A stretch of 11,828 bases of DNA from Rhizobium sp. Q54 (GTDB lineage Bacteria > Pseudomonadota > Alphaproteobacteria > Rickettsiales > UBA1997). The stretch covers positions 1 to 11,828 of the forward strand of contig CAMBFP010000028.1 in assembly GCA_945865745.1 (NCBI GenBank), written 5' to 3'. The notes below the pieces were generated by a model. That model was not told where the DNA came from and did no database searches. It saw only the letters and a program-made list of their open reading frames with translations. A program made the position numbers and the translations under genes. Below are positions 5,611 to 11,828 of the stretch, one piece after another; the stretch's first letter is position 1; each line of letters begins with the position of its first letter.

Positions 5611-6219
5611 ATGCATTCTTTCATTTCTGCCCTGATCACTTTTCTTACGAATTTTATTAACGAAGTTGGTTATCTCGGCATTTTCATCGGCATGTTTTTA
5701 GAGAGCACTTTGGTGCCTTTACCAAGTGAGCTTGTAATGATTCCGGCTGGTCTCGCTGTTTCTTCTGGGGAGATGAATATTTACATCGCTCTGTTTGTGG
5801 GAGTTTTGGGAAATGTTGTTGGTGCGGTTTTTAGTTATTATTTGGCAGCATCGATTGGTCGCACGATTTTATTTCGCATTGGAAAATATTTTTTCGTGAA
5901 GGCTGAAACGATCATTAAAATTGAAAAGTTTTTTGAGAATCACGGCCCGATCTCAATTTTCATCGGCCGTTTATTGCCAGGCTTTCGTCACTTTATCTCG
6001 CTTCCCGCCGGAGTCGCTAGAATGGACATGAAATTGTTTTTTATTTACACAACTCTTGGCTCAACAATTTGGAATTCGATTCTAATCGCTGTCGGATTTT
6101 TCATTGGCAACAATCACAAATTAATCGCAGAAAATCTTTACGTAATCGCTCTCGGATTACTTGGTTTTTGCATCGCGATTCTTATTGGTTACATATTTTT
6201 AAAACCAACTCGGAAGTAA
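5611..6219 (+). CDS. DedA family membrane protein (SNARE-associated/VTT domain)
   Basis: A 202-residue polytopic inner-membrane protein. DedA proteins are implicated in membrane homeostasis, and some members flip lipid carriers such as undecaprenyl phosphate or phosphatidylethanolamine. Visible features are GIFIGMFLESTLVPLPSELVMIPAG (24-47) with acidic residues E31 and E40 in the re-entrant region, and the motif GRLLPGFRHFISLPAG (119-134), which holds the conserved Arg residues (R120, R126) and AG. At least four hydrophobic segments are present. It starts 2 nt after the DUF6356-like stop. Its last 31 nt overlap the 3' end of the convergent pgsA. The neighbouring uppP and pgsA make a lipid-related role plausible, but the substrate cannot be read from sequence. 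Confidence 0.92.
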   Translation: MHSFISALITFLTNFINEVGYLGIFIGMFLESTLVPLPSELVMIPAGLAVSSGEMNIYIALFVGVLGNVVGAVFSYYLAASIGRTILFRIGKYFFVKAETIIKIEKFFENHGPISIFIGRLLPGFRHFISLPAGVARMDMKLFFIYTTLGSTIWNSILIAVGFFIGNNHKLIAENLYVIALGLLGFCIAILIGYIFLKPTRK

Positions 6220-6797
6220 GCATATCCGGTGATTACGGTCAAAGCGGCGGCAAGAATAAATAAAACTTTTGCCGCAGTAACGACGGCGCTGACGAGAAGA
6301 AATTTTACATCCATTTCGATGAAGCCGTTCAGCCAGTAGTAGAACATGTAAGTGGAGCCGCGTTCACCAAGCATTAATCCGCCAATTGCGAACATTTGCA
6401 CCATCGTTTTGTATTTCGCTAACTTGCTCACGGGCACGCTGACGCGTATTTCGGCAAGAAATTCGCGCAACCCAGAAACCAAAACTTCACGGCAAATAAT
6501 AATTAAGCCAGGATAGAGGATCCAATTATTGGTCGGGTTAAAACGAACGAGCATTACAATTGCTACAATTACCAAAAGCTTGTCAGCGATTGGGTCTAGA
6601 CATTTTCCAAAATTTGATTGCGCTTTCATCGAGCGAGCGAAGTAACCGTCGAAATAATCAGTGATTGCCGCGACTCCAAATAAAGCTGCCGATATAATAT
6701 TGGAAAGCATTCCAGGGATGTAGAATGAGCAAATTAATAGAGGAATAATTGCGAGACGTAATGCAGTAAGAAAGTTTGGAAGCTGTTTAAATCTCAT
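6189..6797 (-). CDS. pgsA: CDP-diacylglycerol--glycerol-3-phosphate 3-phosphatidyltransferase (PgsA)
   Basis: Makes phosphatidylglycerol phosphate from CDP-diacylglycerol and glycerol 3-phosphate at the inner membrane, the committed step towards phosphatidylglycerol and cardiolipin. The CDP-alcohol phosphotransferase motif is intact: D47, D50-G51, A54-R55, G64, D68 and D72, with exact family spacing (DYFDGYFAR, then GKCLDPIAD). The length of 202 residues and the N-terminus (LPNFLTALRLAIIPLL) are typical for PgsA and argue against phosphatidylserine or cardiolipin synthases. It begins 5 nt after the xseB stop, with GGA as a minimal ribosome site, so the two are probably one transcript. The 3' end overlaps dedA by 31 nt in the opposite orientation. 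Confidence 0.96.
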   Translation of the reverse strand: MRFKQLPNFLTALRLAIIPLLICSFYIPGMLSNIISAALFGVAAITDYFDGYFARSMKAQSNFGKCLDPIADKLLVIVAIVMLVRFNPTNNWILYPGLIIICREVLVSGLREFLAEIRVSVPVSKLAKYKTMVQMFAIGGLMLGERGSTYMFYYWLNGFIEMDVKFLLVSAVVTAAKVLFILAAALTVITGYAYFRVGFKNM

Positions 6798-6802
6798 GGC
6801 GA

Positions 6803-7021
6803 TTATCCATTTTTTGTTTTTGAAATTACTTCGATTTTCATTTTGGCTTCAGCCAATTTTTCTTCGCAAAATTCTTTGAGCAAGGTTCCTTCTTCGTGAA
6901 GAGAGATCATTGAATCGAGATTAATTTTTTGTGATGACAGGGTTTCAACAATCTCTTCAAGGCGCGTCATTGCAGTCTCAAAACTCATTTTGGCGATTTG
7001 TTTTTTTATTTTTTCTGACAT
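6803..7021 (-). CDS. xseB: Exodeoxyribonuclease VII small subunit (XseB)
   Basis: A 72-residue small subunit of exonuclease VII, which degrades single-stranded DNA together with the large subunit XseA (not in the window). The core SFETAMTRLEEIVETLSSQKINLDSMISLHEEGTLLKEFCEEKLAEAKMKIEVI (13-65) is the classic two-helix XseB hairpin: FExAxxxLExIVxxLE, LxxSLxxxExGxxLxxxCxxxLxxAexkI. Downstream pgsA is only 5 nt away. Upstream is a 93-nt gap from tolA with a hairpin. No ribosome site is obvious before the ATG, which follows an A-rich stretch. Confidence 0.95.
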   Translation of the reverse strand: MSEKIKKQIAKMSFETAMTRLEEIVETLSSQKINLDSMISLHEEGTLLKEFCEEKLAEAKMKIEVISKTKNG

Positions 7022-7080
7022 TTTTTTAGTGTTTTATCTTTTTTTGTTCGCGCCATTTACGGCATCATTCCTGCGGAAGT

Positions 7081-7108
7081 CTTGATCAAAGCTTTTGACT
7101 AGATCAAG
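7081..7108. repeat. Inverted repeat CTTGATC/GATCAAG between tolA and xseB
   Basis: Seven-bp arms with a 14-nt loop lie in the 93-nt gap, just past the tolA stop on the minus strand. Adjacent bases 7069-7079 form a small TTCC/GGAA palindrome resembling a decayed REP-like stem. No T-run follows on the minus strand, so a terminator between tolA and xseB is possible but not supported. Confidence 0.35.
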
Positions 7109-7114
7109 TTAATT

Positions 7115-7993
7115 TCACTCCTCAAATTCTAGCGCAATTTCTTTCCAGATGTCGTATTTGTCGAGAGGAAGGTTGCGCAGCGGACTGCAAAGATCCAGCG
7201 CGCGCTTAACATTGGTAATTGTATTTCGGTAATCAGATTCGTCTGGATCGTCGTAGCGTAATTTATTAATCAGATCGTCAAAATTTATGCTGATTTTCCC
7301 ATCGCGACTAATCTGAACTTTGGCCACAACTTTCGTTTTGCTTTCGAGTTTTGATTCGCTTTGCGCCATTCGGTAACAAAATTTTAGCTGAGATTGAATG
7401 TTGAACTTTTCGCGACCGGAGAGATCAAGATTTTCTAGGCTATTAGCCATATCTACTACTTTAGAATCTTTTGGATTTTCCTGCTTTTTTTCTTCCGATT
7501 CTTTTGTGGATTCTTTTTTAGCCCCAGAATCTTCCTCTTTTTTGGGCACGTCATTTTCTTCCTTGTCTTCATTTTGATTTTGAACTTCGTCCTCTTGTAA
7601 TTTTGAAGCGTCTTTTTGTTTTATTTCTTCCTTTTCTTCCGGCTTAAATTCTTTAATTTTTTCTTCGATAACTGCCTTCTTTACTGCTTTTGCAACTTTC
7701 GCTCGCGCTAATTTTTTTGGCGATTTTTTGACTTTATTTTTTTCGGCAATCTTTGTCGATTCGGCTTCTTTTGTCTCTTCTACTTTTTTTGCGCCTTCAT
7801 CTTTTTTAGATTCTTCTTTGGCGGTGCTAGCGAACTGATCAATGTTAGACTTCTCTTCGCCGGTAAGTGTGACAAGGCTCACAGCGATTTCGGTAGTTTT
7901 ACTTTCTTCGGGTTTACGAAGATTAAAATTGAGGTAGATAACTAAGAGCAACAGAAAATGTATGAACAGCGAGTAAAGAAGATTCTTAATCAT
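7115..7993 (-). CDS. tolA: TolA-like periplasm-spanning protein
   Basis: A 292-residue protein with TolA architecture. It has an N-terminal membrane helix (about 4-22) with an S-x3-H motif (S8, H12) for contact with the TolQ/TolR-type motor. A long Lys/Glu/Ala-rich charged region (about 45-175) is expected to be helical and to cross the periplasm. A globular C-terminal domain (about 190-292; FNIQSQLKFCYRMAQ..., VVAKVQISRDGKI..., RALDLCSPLRNLP) has two or more cysteines, as in many alphaproteobacterial TolA C-domains. It couples inner-membrane proton energy to Pal/TolB and outer-membrane constriction at division. Its ATG overlaps the tolR stop by 4 nt. The middle region is low complexity, so the family call rests on the ends and on tolR. 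Confidence 0.88.
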   Translation of the reverse strand: MIKNLLYSLFIHFLLLLVIYLNFNLRKPEESKTTEIAVSLVTLTGEEKSNIDQFASTAKEESKKDEGAKKVEETKEAESTKIAEKNKVKKSPKKLARAKVAKAVKKAVIEEKIKEFKPEEKEEIKQKDASKLQEDEVQNQNEDKEENDVPKKEEDSGAKKESTKESEEKKQENPKDSKVVDMANSLENLDLSGREKFNIQSQLKFCYRMAQSESKLESKTKVVAKVQISRDGKISINFDDLINKLRYDDPDESDYRNTITNVKRALDLCSPLRNLPLDKYDIWKEIALEFEE

Positions 7994-8409
7994 TGGGCTA
8001 ATTCAGTAACTAGAACAACTTGGTTGAACCCCGCTACACTAATAATTCGCACTACTTCCATTACGCGACCGTAATCAAGATTTTTATCGGCGCGTACAAG
8101 AATTTTATTACTCAAATTTTTGCCATTTATCTCGATTAATTGCGCCCCTAGCGTGGATAATTTTACCGAATCTTCTTGCAGAAAAATTGTTCCATCGGCT
8201 TTCACTGAAACCGTAATTGGCTGAATTCTTTCATTATTTGGATCGGCGGATCCCTTGGGTAAGTCGATACTTACCGAACTTGTCATCATTGGTGCGGCGA
8301 CCATGAAGATAATTAGCAAAACCAACAAAACATCGACAAATGGCGTGACATTAATCTCGGAAATAATTCGGCGTTTTTTGGCAGATTTTTGATTTAGCGA
8401 GAAAGACAT
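7990..8409 (-). CDS. tolR: TolR/ExbD biopolymer transport protein
   Basis: A 139-residue inner-membrane protein with one N-terminal helix and a periplasmic domain. SEINVTPFVDVLLVLLIIFM (17-36) is the hallmark segment, with the proton-carrying aspartate D26. The downstream pattern (IDLPKG, PITVSVKADGTIFL, ILVRADKNLDYGRVMEVV) is typical of TolR/ExbD. It forms the motor with TolQ (no tolQ here) and drives TolA. The immediate tolA overlap favours TolR over ExbD. A GGTGA stretch 4 nt before the ATG is a plausible ribosome site, and lolA ends 17 nt upstream. Confidence 0.95.
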   Translation of the reverse strand: MSFSLNQKSAKKRRIISEINVTPFVDVLLVLLIIFMVAAPMMTSSVSIDLPKGSADPNNERIQPITVSVKADGTIFLQEDSVKLSTLGAQLIEINGKNLSNKILVRADKNLDYGRVMEVVRIISVAGFNQVVLVTELAQ

Positions 8410-8426
8410 TTTTCACCATTCGACGG

Positions 8427-9041
8427 TTATTTCTTACGACTTATTACAAAACTTTTATTTGGAATCGCGCTTTTGAAATCAATGTTGGAGAGAGTAACTG
8501 TAACGATTTGTTCGAGATCATTTTTAACTTTCATCTTAATGAAGCGCAGCGGATTTAAGTCAAAAATAAGCGTAAATTCTCCGGCATCTTTGCGATTTTT
8601 TTTGACCAAAGAAATGCTTATTTGATTAGGTTCTTTTTCAACTTTAGTGACTTCGATGTCTTTCGCCGCGAAGGAAATATTTGGTCGAGTTAAAAAAGAT
8701 GCGGGAGTTGTGTTGGTGCTAAGATGCGAGATTTCATCGAGCTCAACATCAAAATAAGAAAGAACTGCGCCATTAACTACGATTACGATTTTTGGCTCAG
8801 CTAAATATTCTACGCGCATTTTTCCGGCGGTTTCAGAATTGCGCGCGAGGTAAAATTTCCCCGCGACCGTTCCACTTTCAGATTGTTGGGTGAAATCAGC
8901 CGTGATGTTTTTGATGTTATTAAGGTAAGATTCGATTTGTGTTAAATCTTCTGTGGCGTAACAAGGAGAAAGGCTTAGCGCTAAGCACCAAGCACTTAGC
9001 GCTAACTTTTTAAACATTCTTCTTGTAGTAAAGTTTTTCAT
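8427..9041 (-). CDS. lolA: Outer-membrane lipoprotein carrier protein LolA
   Basis: Periplasmic chaperone that carries lipoproteins from the LolCDE complex to the outer membrane. The sequence has a signal peptide ending ...LSPCYA and a mature part with the LolA fold: LTQIESYLNNIKNITADFTQ, then GKFYLARN..GKMRVEYLAEPKIVIVVNG, LSYFDVELDEI and FDLNPLRFIKMKV. From the ATG at 9041 it is 204 residues. A second ATG at 9017 (residue 9, MFKKLALSAW) would give 196 and a more ordinary signal peptide, with an AAGAAG-like site before it. The 9041 start overlaps the symporter gene by 32 nt, the 9017 start by 8 nt. The signal-peptide core contains a duplicated heptad. It lies upstream of tolR in an envelope cluster. 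Confidence 0.93.
   Translation of the reverse strand: MKNFTTRRMFKKLALSAWCLALSLSPCYATEDLTQIESYLNNIKNITADFTQQSESGTVAGKFYLARNSETAGKMRVEYLAEPKIVIVVNGAVLSYFDVELDEISHLSTNTTPASFLTRPNISFAAKDIEVTKVEKEPNQISISLVKKNRKDAGEFTLIFDLNPLRFIKMKVKNDLEQIVTVTLSNIDFKSAIPNKSFVISRKK
8973..9005 (-). repeat. Duplicated palindromic unit in the lolA signal sequence
   Basis: CTTAGCGCTAA occurs at 8974-8984 and again at 8995-9005, 21 bases (7 codons) apart. The first copy is part of a perfect 14-bp palindrome (GCTTAGCGCTAAGC) and the second keeps a 10-bp palindromic core. In protein terms it duplicates LALSAWC/LALSLSP within the hydrophobic core of the signal peptide. Confidence 0.65.
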
Positions 9042-10236
9042 TCAGCCCGCCTTCGCTCTTGTCGACGATGAGGGTGATTGCGCTGTCTCCGGTAATGTTG
9101 ATGGTTGTGCGCACCATGTCTAAAACTCGATCTACACCAAGAATGATGCCGATTCCTTCGATTGGTAAACCGACTGAGCTTAAAACCATTCCCATGAAAA
9201 TGATTGAGCCACTAGGAATTCCAGCAGCACCGATCGAGCCGAGAGTGCAAGTTAGAACTAACATGATGTAGTTCTGAGTAGTGAGATCAACGCCGTAGGC
9301 TTGAGCAAAGAATAGGGCGCAAATGCCGAGATAAATCGCGGTTCCGTCCATGTTAATGCAGACACCAAGCGGCAGTAAAAAATTGGAGTTAGATTTAGAA
9401 ACGCCCATTCTTTCTTGAAGTTGGCTCATTGCTGTTGAGAGCGTTGCTTTGCTGCTGCTAGTTGCAAAAGCAAGAGACTGAGTAACAAGAATTTTCCGGT
9501 AAAAAGGCAGGGGAGAAATTTTGGCAAATACCAAAATCATCACGCCAAAAATTAAATATTGGAAAGCGCAAGCGGCCAAAACTGTGACAACTAATTTGCC
9601 AAGAGCTTCTAAAACTTCCAAGCCTTGCGTTCCAACAATCCAGGAGATGAAGCCAAATACGCCAATGGGCGCAAGCTTCACAATGATCTCGATCATTCGG
9701 AAAGTAACTTGTGAAGCAGAATAAATAATTTCTTTAAGCGGCTTAGCTTTTTCGCCGACCATGTTTATTACGATCCCGGTGAAGATCGAAAAAATAATGA
9801 TCTGCAAAAAGTTGTCGGTGGCCATTGCGTTGATTGGATTTGTTGGAATCAAGCCAAGTAAAAATTCAGAAATTTTTGGAGGGGCTTTAGCTGCAACAAT
9901 CGTGGTAACTCCCTCGGCTTCAATCATCGAATGAAGATCTACACCAGCGCCAGGTTGAAAAATTGCTCCAGCAGCAAGACCAATTACTACAGCAAAAATG
10001 GCAGTAAAAATGTAGGCAGAAAAACCTTTAAGGCCAATTCTGGTAAAATTTCCTGTACCATTCATTGAGGTGATCCCGGAAAGGAGAGCGAAAAAAATCA
10101 ACGGAACGATTACCATTTTGATTAGGCTAATAAAAATCGTGCCGAAAATCTTCAAACCCGCCGCTTGTTCGCCCAGAAGAACTCCTGCAACAATACCCAA
10201 AGCAAGACCAATAAGAACCTGTTGCCAAAGTTTCAT
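9010..10236 (-). CDS. gltP: Dicarboxylate/amino acid:cation symporter (DAACS, GltP/GltPh family)
   Basis: A 408-residue inner-membrane transporter taking up glutamate, aspartate or C4-dicarboxylates with sodium or protons. All family landmarks are present: hairpin 1 serine motif SSSKATL (260-266), NMDGTAIY (295-302), hairpin 2 GAAGIPSGS (337-345) and the last helix DRVLDMVRTTINITGD (369-384). The positions matching GltPh D390, D394, R397, N401 and D405 are all conserved (D369, D373, R376, N380, D384). The Arg at the side-chain carboxylate site favours acidic substrates over neutral ones. It is divergent from the TAXI gene across a 179-bp gap. The 3' end overlaps lolA, so it probably heads a symporter-lolA-tolR-tolA transcript. 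The exact substrate and ion cannot be read. The gene symbol is a family label. Confidence 0.95.
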   Translation of the reverse strand: MKLWQQVLIGLALGIVAGVLLGEQAAGLKIFGTIFISLIKMVIVPLIFFALLSGITSMNGTGNFTRIGLKGFSAYIFTAIFAVVIGLAAGAIFQPGAGVDLHSMIEAEGVTTIVAAKAPPKISEFLLGLIPTNPINAMATDNFLQIIIFSIFTGIVINMVGEKAKPLKEIIYSASQVTFRMIEIIVKLAPIGVFGFISWIVGTQGLEVLEALGKLVVTVLAACAFQYLIFGVMILVFAKISPLPFYRKILVTQSLAFATSSSKATLSTAMSQLQERMGVSKSNSNFLLPLGVCINMDGTAIYLGICALFFAQAYGVDLTTQNYIMLVLTCTLGSIGAAGIPSGSIIFMGMVLSSVGLPIEGIGIILGVDRVLDMVRTTINITGDSAITLIVDKSEGGLNEKLYYKKNV

Positions 10237-10311
10237 TTTTTTAATTTTTAAGTGTTAGGGATCGAGCTATTAATTCAGTGTTGAAGATAGAACGTAAAAA
10301 GTGACTAACCT

Positions 10312-10359
10312 AATGTCAAATTACCGACGAGATTTTGCTAAGTTACGAAAATTGACATT
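10312..10359. promoter_or_regulatory. Inverted pair of TTGACATT boxes between divergent transporter genes
   Basis: AATGTCAA (10312-10319) and TTGACATT (10352-10359) form perfect 8-bp arms 32 nt apart. Each contains a consensus -35 hexamer (TTGACA) pointing towards its own gene, the symporter on minus and the TAXI gene on plus. No good -10 hexamer is found 16-18 nt further on, so a divergent promoter pair or an operator are both possible. Confidence 0.4.
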
Positions 10360-10415
10360 TAAAAAAACGACCGAATCTTTACCCGCTTCATTCCTTTAAA
10401 AATTTCCCCTAATAG

Positions 10416-11396
10416 ATGAAAAAATTATTCCTACTCGTTCTTGCCTGTATTTGTTTTTTGACAGAAGATTCTTCAGCGGCGACTCGGTACATTTCAATTG
10501 GAACTGGCGCGATTACAGGTGTTTATTACCCAGCTGGTGGAGCAATTTGTCGCCTAGTAAATCGCGGTCGTAAGGAGCATGGAATTCGTTGTTCAGTTGA
10601 GTCAACCGGAGGTTCGGTTTCTAATCTTAATGCTATTCGTAATGGCGCGATTGATTTCGGAATTGTTCAATCAGATTGGCAATATCACGCCTATAATGGC
10701 ACCGGATTTTTTGCTGACCAAAAACCATTTAAAGAATTGCGCTCGGTTATGTCTCTTTACTCTGAGACCTTTTCAATCGCGGTCTTGGAAAATTCTAAAA
10801 TGACTAAGTTGGATGATATTCTTGGCAAAAAAGTAAACTTCGGACCAGAGGGTTCTGGCGTTTATGCAACAACAGAAGTTTTGATGGAAGTTAAGGGTTG
10901 GAAAAAACAAGATTTCGCTGCGATTACTTATCTTCAGCCATCTGAGCAGCCTAGAGCATTGTGTGACGGCAAGATTGATGTAATGATTTACGTTGCCGGC
11001 AATCCGAATGGAGTTCTGCAAGAAGCTACTCAAACTTGTAAGATAAAAATTATTCCAATCGATCCGGTGACTCTTGATAAATTGATCGAGAAAAATCCAT
11101 TTTACGTTAAGGCCGTGATCCCAGGCGGAATGTATGCTGGAAATGCCAATGACATCACAAGTTTTGGTGTTAAAGCCGCAATCGTAACTTCAGATAAGCA
11201 AAGCGCTGATGTGGTTTACAATATCACCAAAGCAGTGATGGAAAATTTTGATAATTTCAAAACTCTTCACCCTGTCTTTTCTAATTTGAAGAAAGAGGAC
11301 ATGATCAAAGAAGGCAACTCGGCTCCATTGCATCCAGGCGCTGAGCGTTATTTTAGAGAAATGAAAATAGCCCCAAAAGCAGAGGCTAAAAAATAA
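10416..11396 (+). CDS. TAXI family TRAP transporter solute-binding protein
   Basis: A 326-residue periplasmic receptor. An N-terminal signal peptide (MKKLFLLVLACICFLTEDSSA, cleavage near residue 21) precedes RYISIGTGAITGVYYPAGGAI, the hallmark start of TAXI proteins, followed by STGGSVSNLNAIRNGAIDFGIVQSD, LRSVMSLYSE, GKKVNFGPEGSGVYAT and ALCDGKIDVMIYVAGNPNG. TAXI receptors feed a fused DctQM membrane subunit and usually bind acidic solutes such as glutamate or dicarboxylates. No TRAP membrane gene is adjacent (the next gene is convergent), so it is an orphan here. The start has no Shine-Dalgarno sequence, but the signal peptide fixes it. It is divergent from the symporter gene, which may share regulation and acidic substrates. 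Confidence 0.95.
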   Translation: MKKLFLLVLACICFLTEDSSAATRYISIGTGAITGVYYPAGGAICRLVNRGRKEHGIRCSVESTGGSVSNLNAIRNGAIDFGIVQSDWQYHAYNGTGFFADQKPFKELRSVMSLYSETFSIAVLENSKMTKLDDILGKKVNFGPEGSGVYATTEVLMEVKGWKKQDFAAITYLQPSEQPRALCDGKIDVMIYVAGNPNGVLQEATQTCKIKIIPIDPVTLDKLIEKNPFYVKAVIPGGMYAGNANDITSFGVKAAIVTSDKQSADVVYNITKAVMENFDNFKTLHPVFSNLKKEDMIKEGNSAPLHPGAERYFREMKIAPKAEAKK

Positions 11397-11453
11397 CTCA
11401 CCTCTCCACAATATTTTGCTGATCAGGAGAATTGTAAATCTCTGAAGCTTTAT

Positions 11454-11828
11454 TTATTGGGTCTCGATCTTGCCCAAATGGCGGATATTCTTACTTATAA
11501 AAGCAATAAAAGGCGAGTTCTCAAAAGTAGTTTTTTTATAAGTAATATTCTCTCCGACCTTGGATCCTTTGGTTAGTTTTTTTACCTCACCTCCAAGCAT
11601 CTCCACCAAAGCCTGTCCGGCCGCAGTATCCCATTCCATTGATGGACGAAAATGCAAATAGAGATCTGCATTACCTTCAAGCAAACGAAAGAATTTAATC
11701 GCTGAAGAAAGTTTTTCGGTGGTAAAATTTTGTGAAAATCCCGGACAAATTTGCGCAATGCAATTTGCAACATCTCGATCTTTTGAGCGAGAGCTGGTGA
11801 TTATTAGTAATTGATTATCTAAAGATTC
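11454..11828 (-). CDS. cysQ: 3'(2'),5'-bisphosphate nucleotidase CysQ-like, C-terminal part, partial at right edge
   Basis: The frame is open from the right window edge to a TAA at 11454-11456 (124 residues). It matches the C-terminal half of the inositol-monophosphatase superfamily: IITSSRSKDRDV, SAIKFFRLLEGNADLYLHF, then MEWDTAAGQALVEMLGG, the second metal-site motif (WDxAAG) with its aspartate. The EGNADLY...MEWDTAAGQA context fits CysQ better than SuhB or FBPase. CysQ hydrolyses 3'-phosphoadenosine 5'-phosphate to AMP, protecting sulfate assimilation and RNA turnover. The N-terminal half with the first metal motif is outside the window. It is convergent with the TAXI gene, 57 nt away. Confidence 0.88.
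   Translation of the reverse strand, partial: ESLDNQLLIITSSRSKDRDVANCIAQICPGFSQNFTTEKLSSAIKFFRLLEGNADLYLHFRPSMEWDTAAGQALVEMLGGEVKKLTKGSKVGENITYKKTTFENSPFIAFISKNIRHLGKIETQ

Noticed and set aside
7081..7108. Intrinsic terminator after tolA
   Set aside because: The stem is only 7 bp and AT-rich with a 14-nt loop and no T-run on the minus strand. It is kept only as a low-confidence inverted repeat.
11190..11411. 73-codon minus-strand open frame over the end of the TAXI gene
   Set aside because: It is antisense to a strong coding region, with no homology or start context.
11397..11453. Terminator hairpin between the TAXI gene and cysQ
   Set aside because: Only a 5-bp TCTCC/GGAGA pairing with a long loop is visible, which is too weak to call.

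Overview
The window is AT-rich bacterial DNA that reads as a Gram-negative chromosome, most likely an alphaproteobacterium. Pointers are a small DUF6356-like protein, alphaproteobacterial-looking DnaE, RecR and PgsA sequences, a LolA/TolR/TolA envelope set and a TAXI-type binding protein. The AT bias and tight gene packing would suit a Rickettsiales- or Holosporales-like lineage, but that placement is an inference. Shine-Dalgarno sequences are weak or absent at most starts, so several starts rest on homology and on coupling to the upstream gene.

Layout. 1-903 (-): 5' part of a nuclease gene with a DUF1016-like N-terminal domain and a staphylococcal-nuclease domain, running off the left edge. 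A perfect 25-bp palindrome (937-961) separates it from the divergent queF (982-1404, +). 1463-4417 (-) reads as one run: tRNA-Leu(CAA), uppP, a 5'-truncated dnaE (C-terminal 377 codons only), and a pseudopilin-like protein with a LamG-type domain. 4418-4787 is gene-free and holds a 15-bp-stem hairpin, short A-rich repeats and a REP-like hairpin. 4788-6219 (+) is recR, a DUF6356-like gene and a dedA-family gene. 6189-7021 (-) is xseB-pgsA, with pgsA overlapping dedA tail to tail. 7115-10236 (-) is a dicarboxylate/amino-acid symporter gene, lolA, tolR and tolA, nearly all overlapping or closely spaced. 10416-11396 (+) is a TAXI-family periplasmic binding protein. 11454-11828 (-) is the 3' part of a cysQ-like phosphatase gene, running off the right edge.

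Functional themes. The largest theme is the cell envelope: undecaprenyl-phosphate recycling (UppP), phosphatidylglycerol synthesis (PgsA), a DedA-family membrane protein, lipoprotein trafficking (LolA), the trans-envelope Tol machine (TolR, TolA; no TolQ, TolB or Pal here) and a pilin-like surface protein. The second is DNA and RNA metabolism: RecR, XseB, the DnaE fragment, the nuclease and queuosine precursor synthesis (QueF). The third is solute uptake, by the symporter and the TAXI receptor.

The points most worth checking are the intact but headless dnaE coupled to uppP, the LamG-bearing pseudopilin directly behind it, the nuclease chimera with its adjacent palindrome, and the orphan hairpin upstream of the tRNA. 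I did not find a CRISPR array, an insertion sequence or a clearly new multi-gene system.
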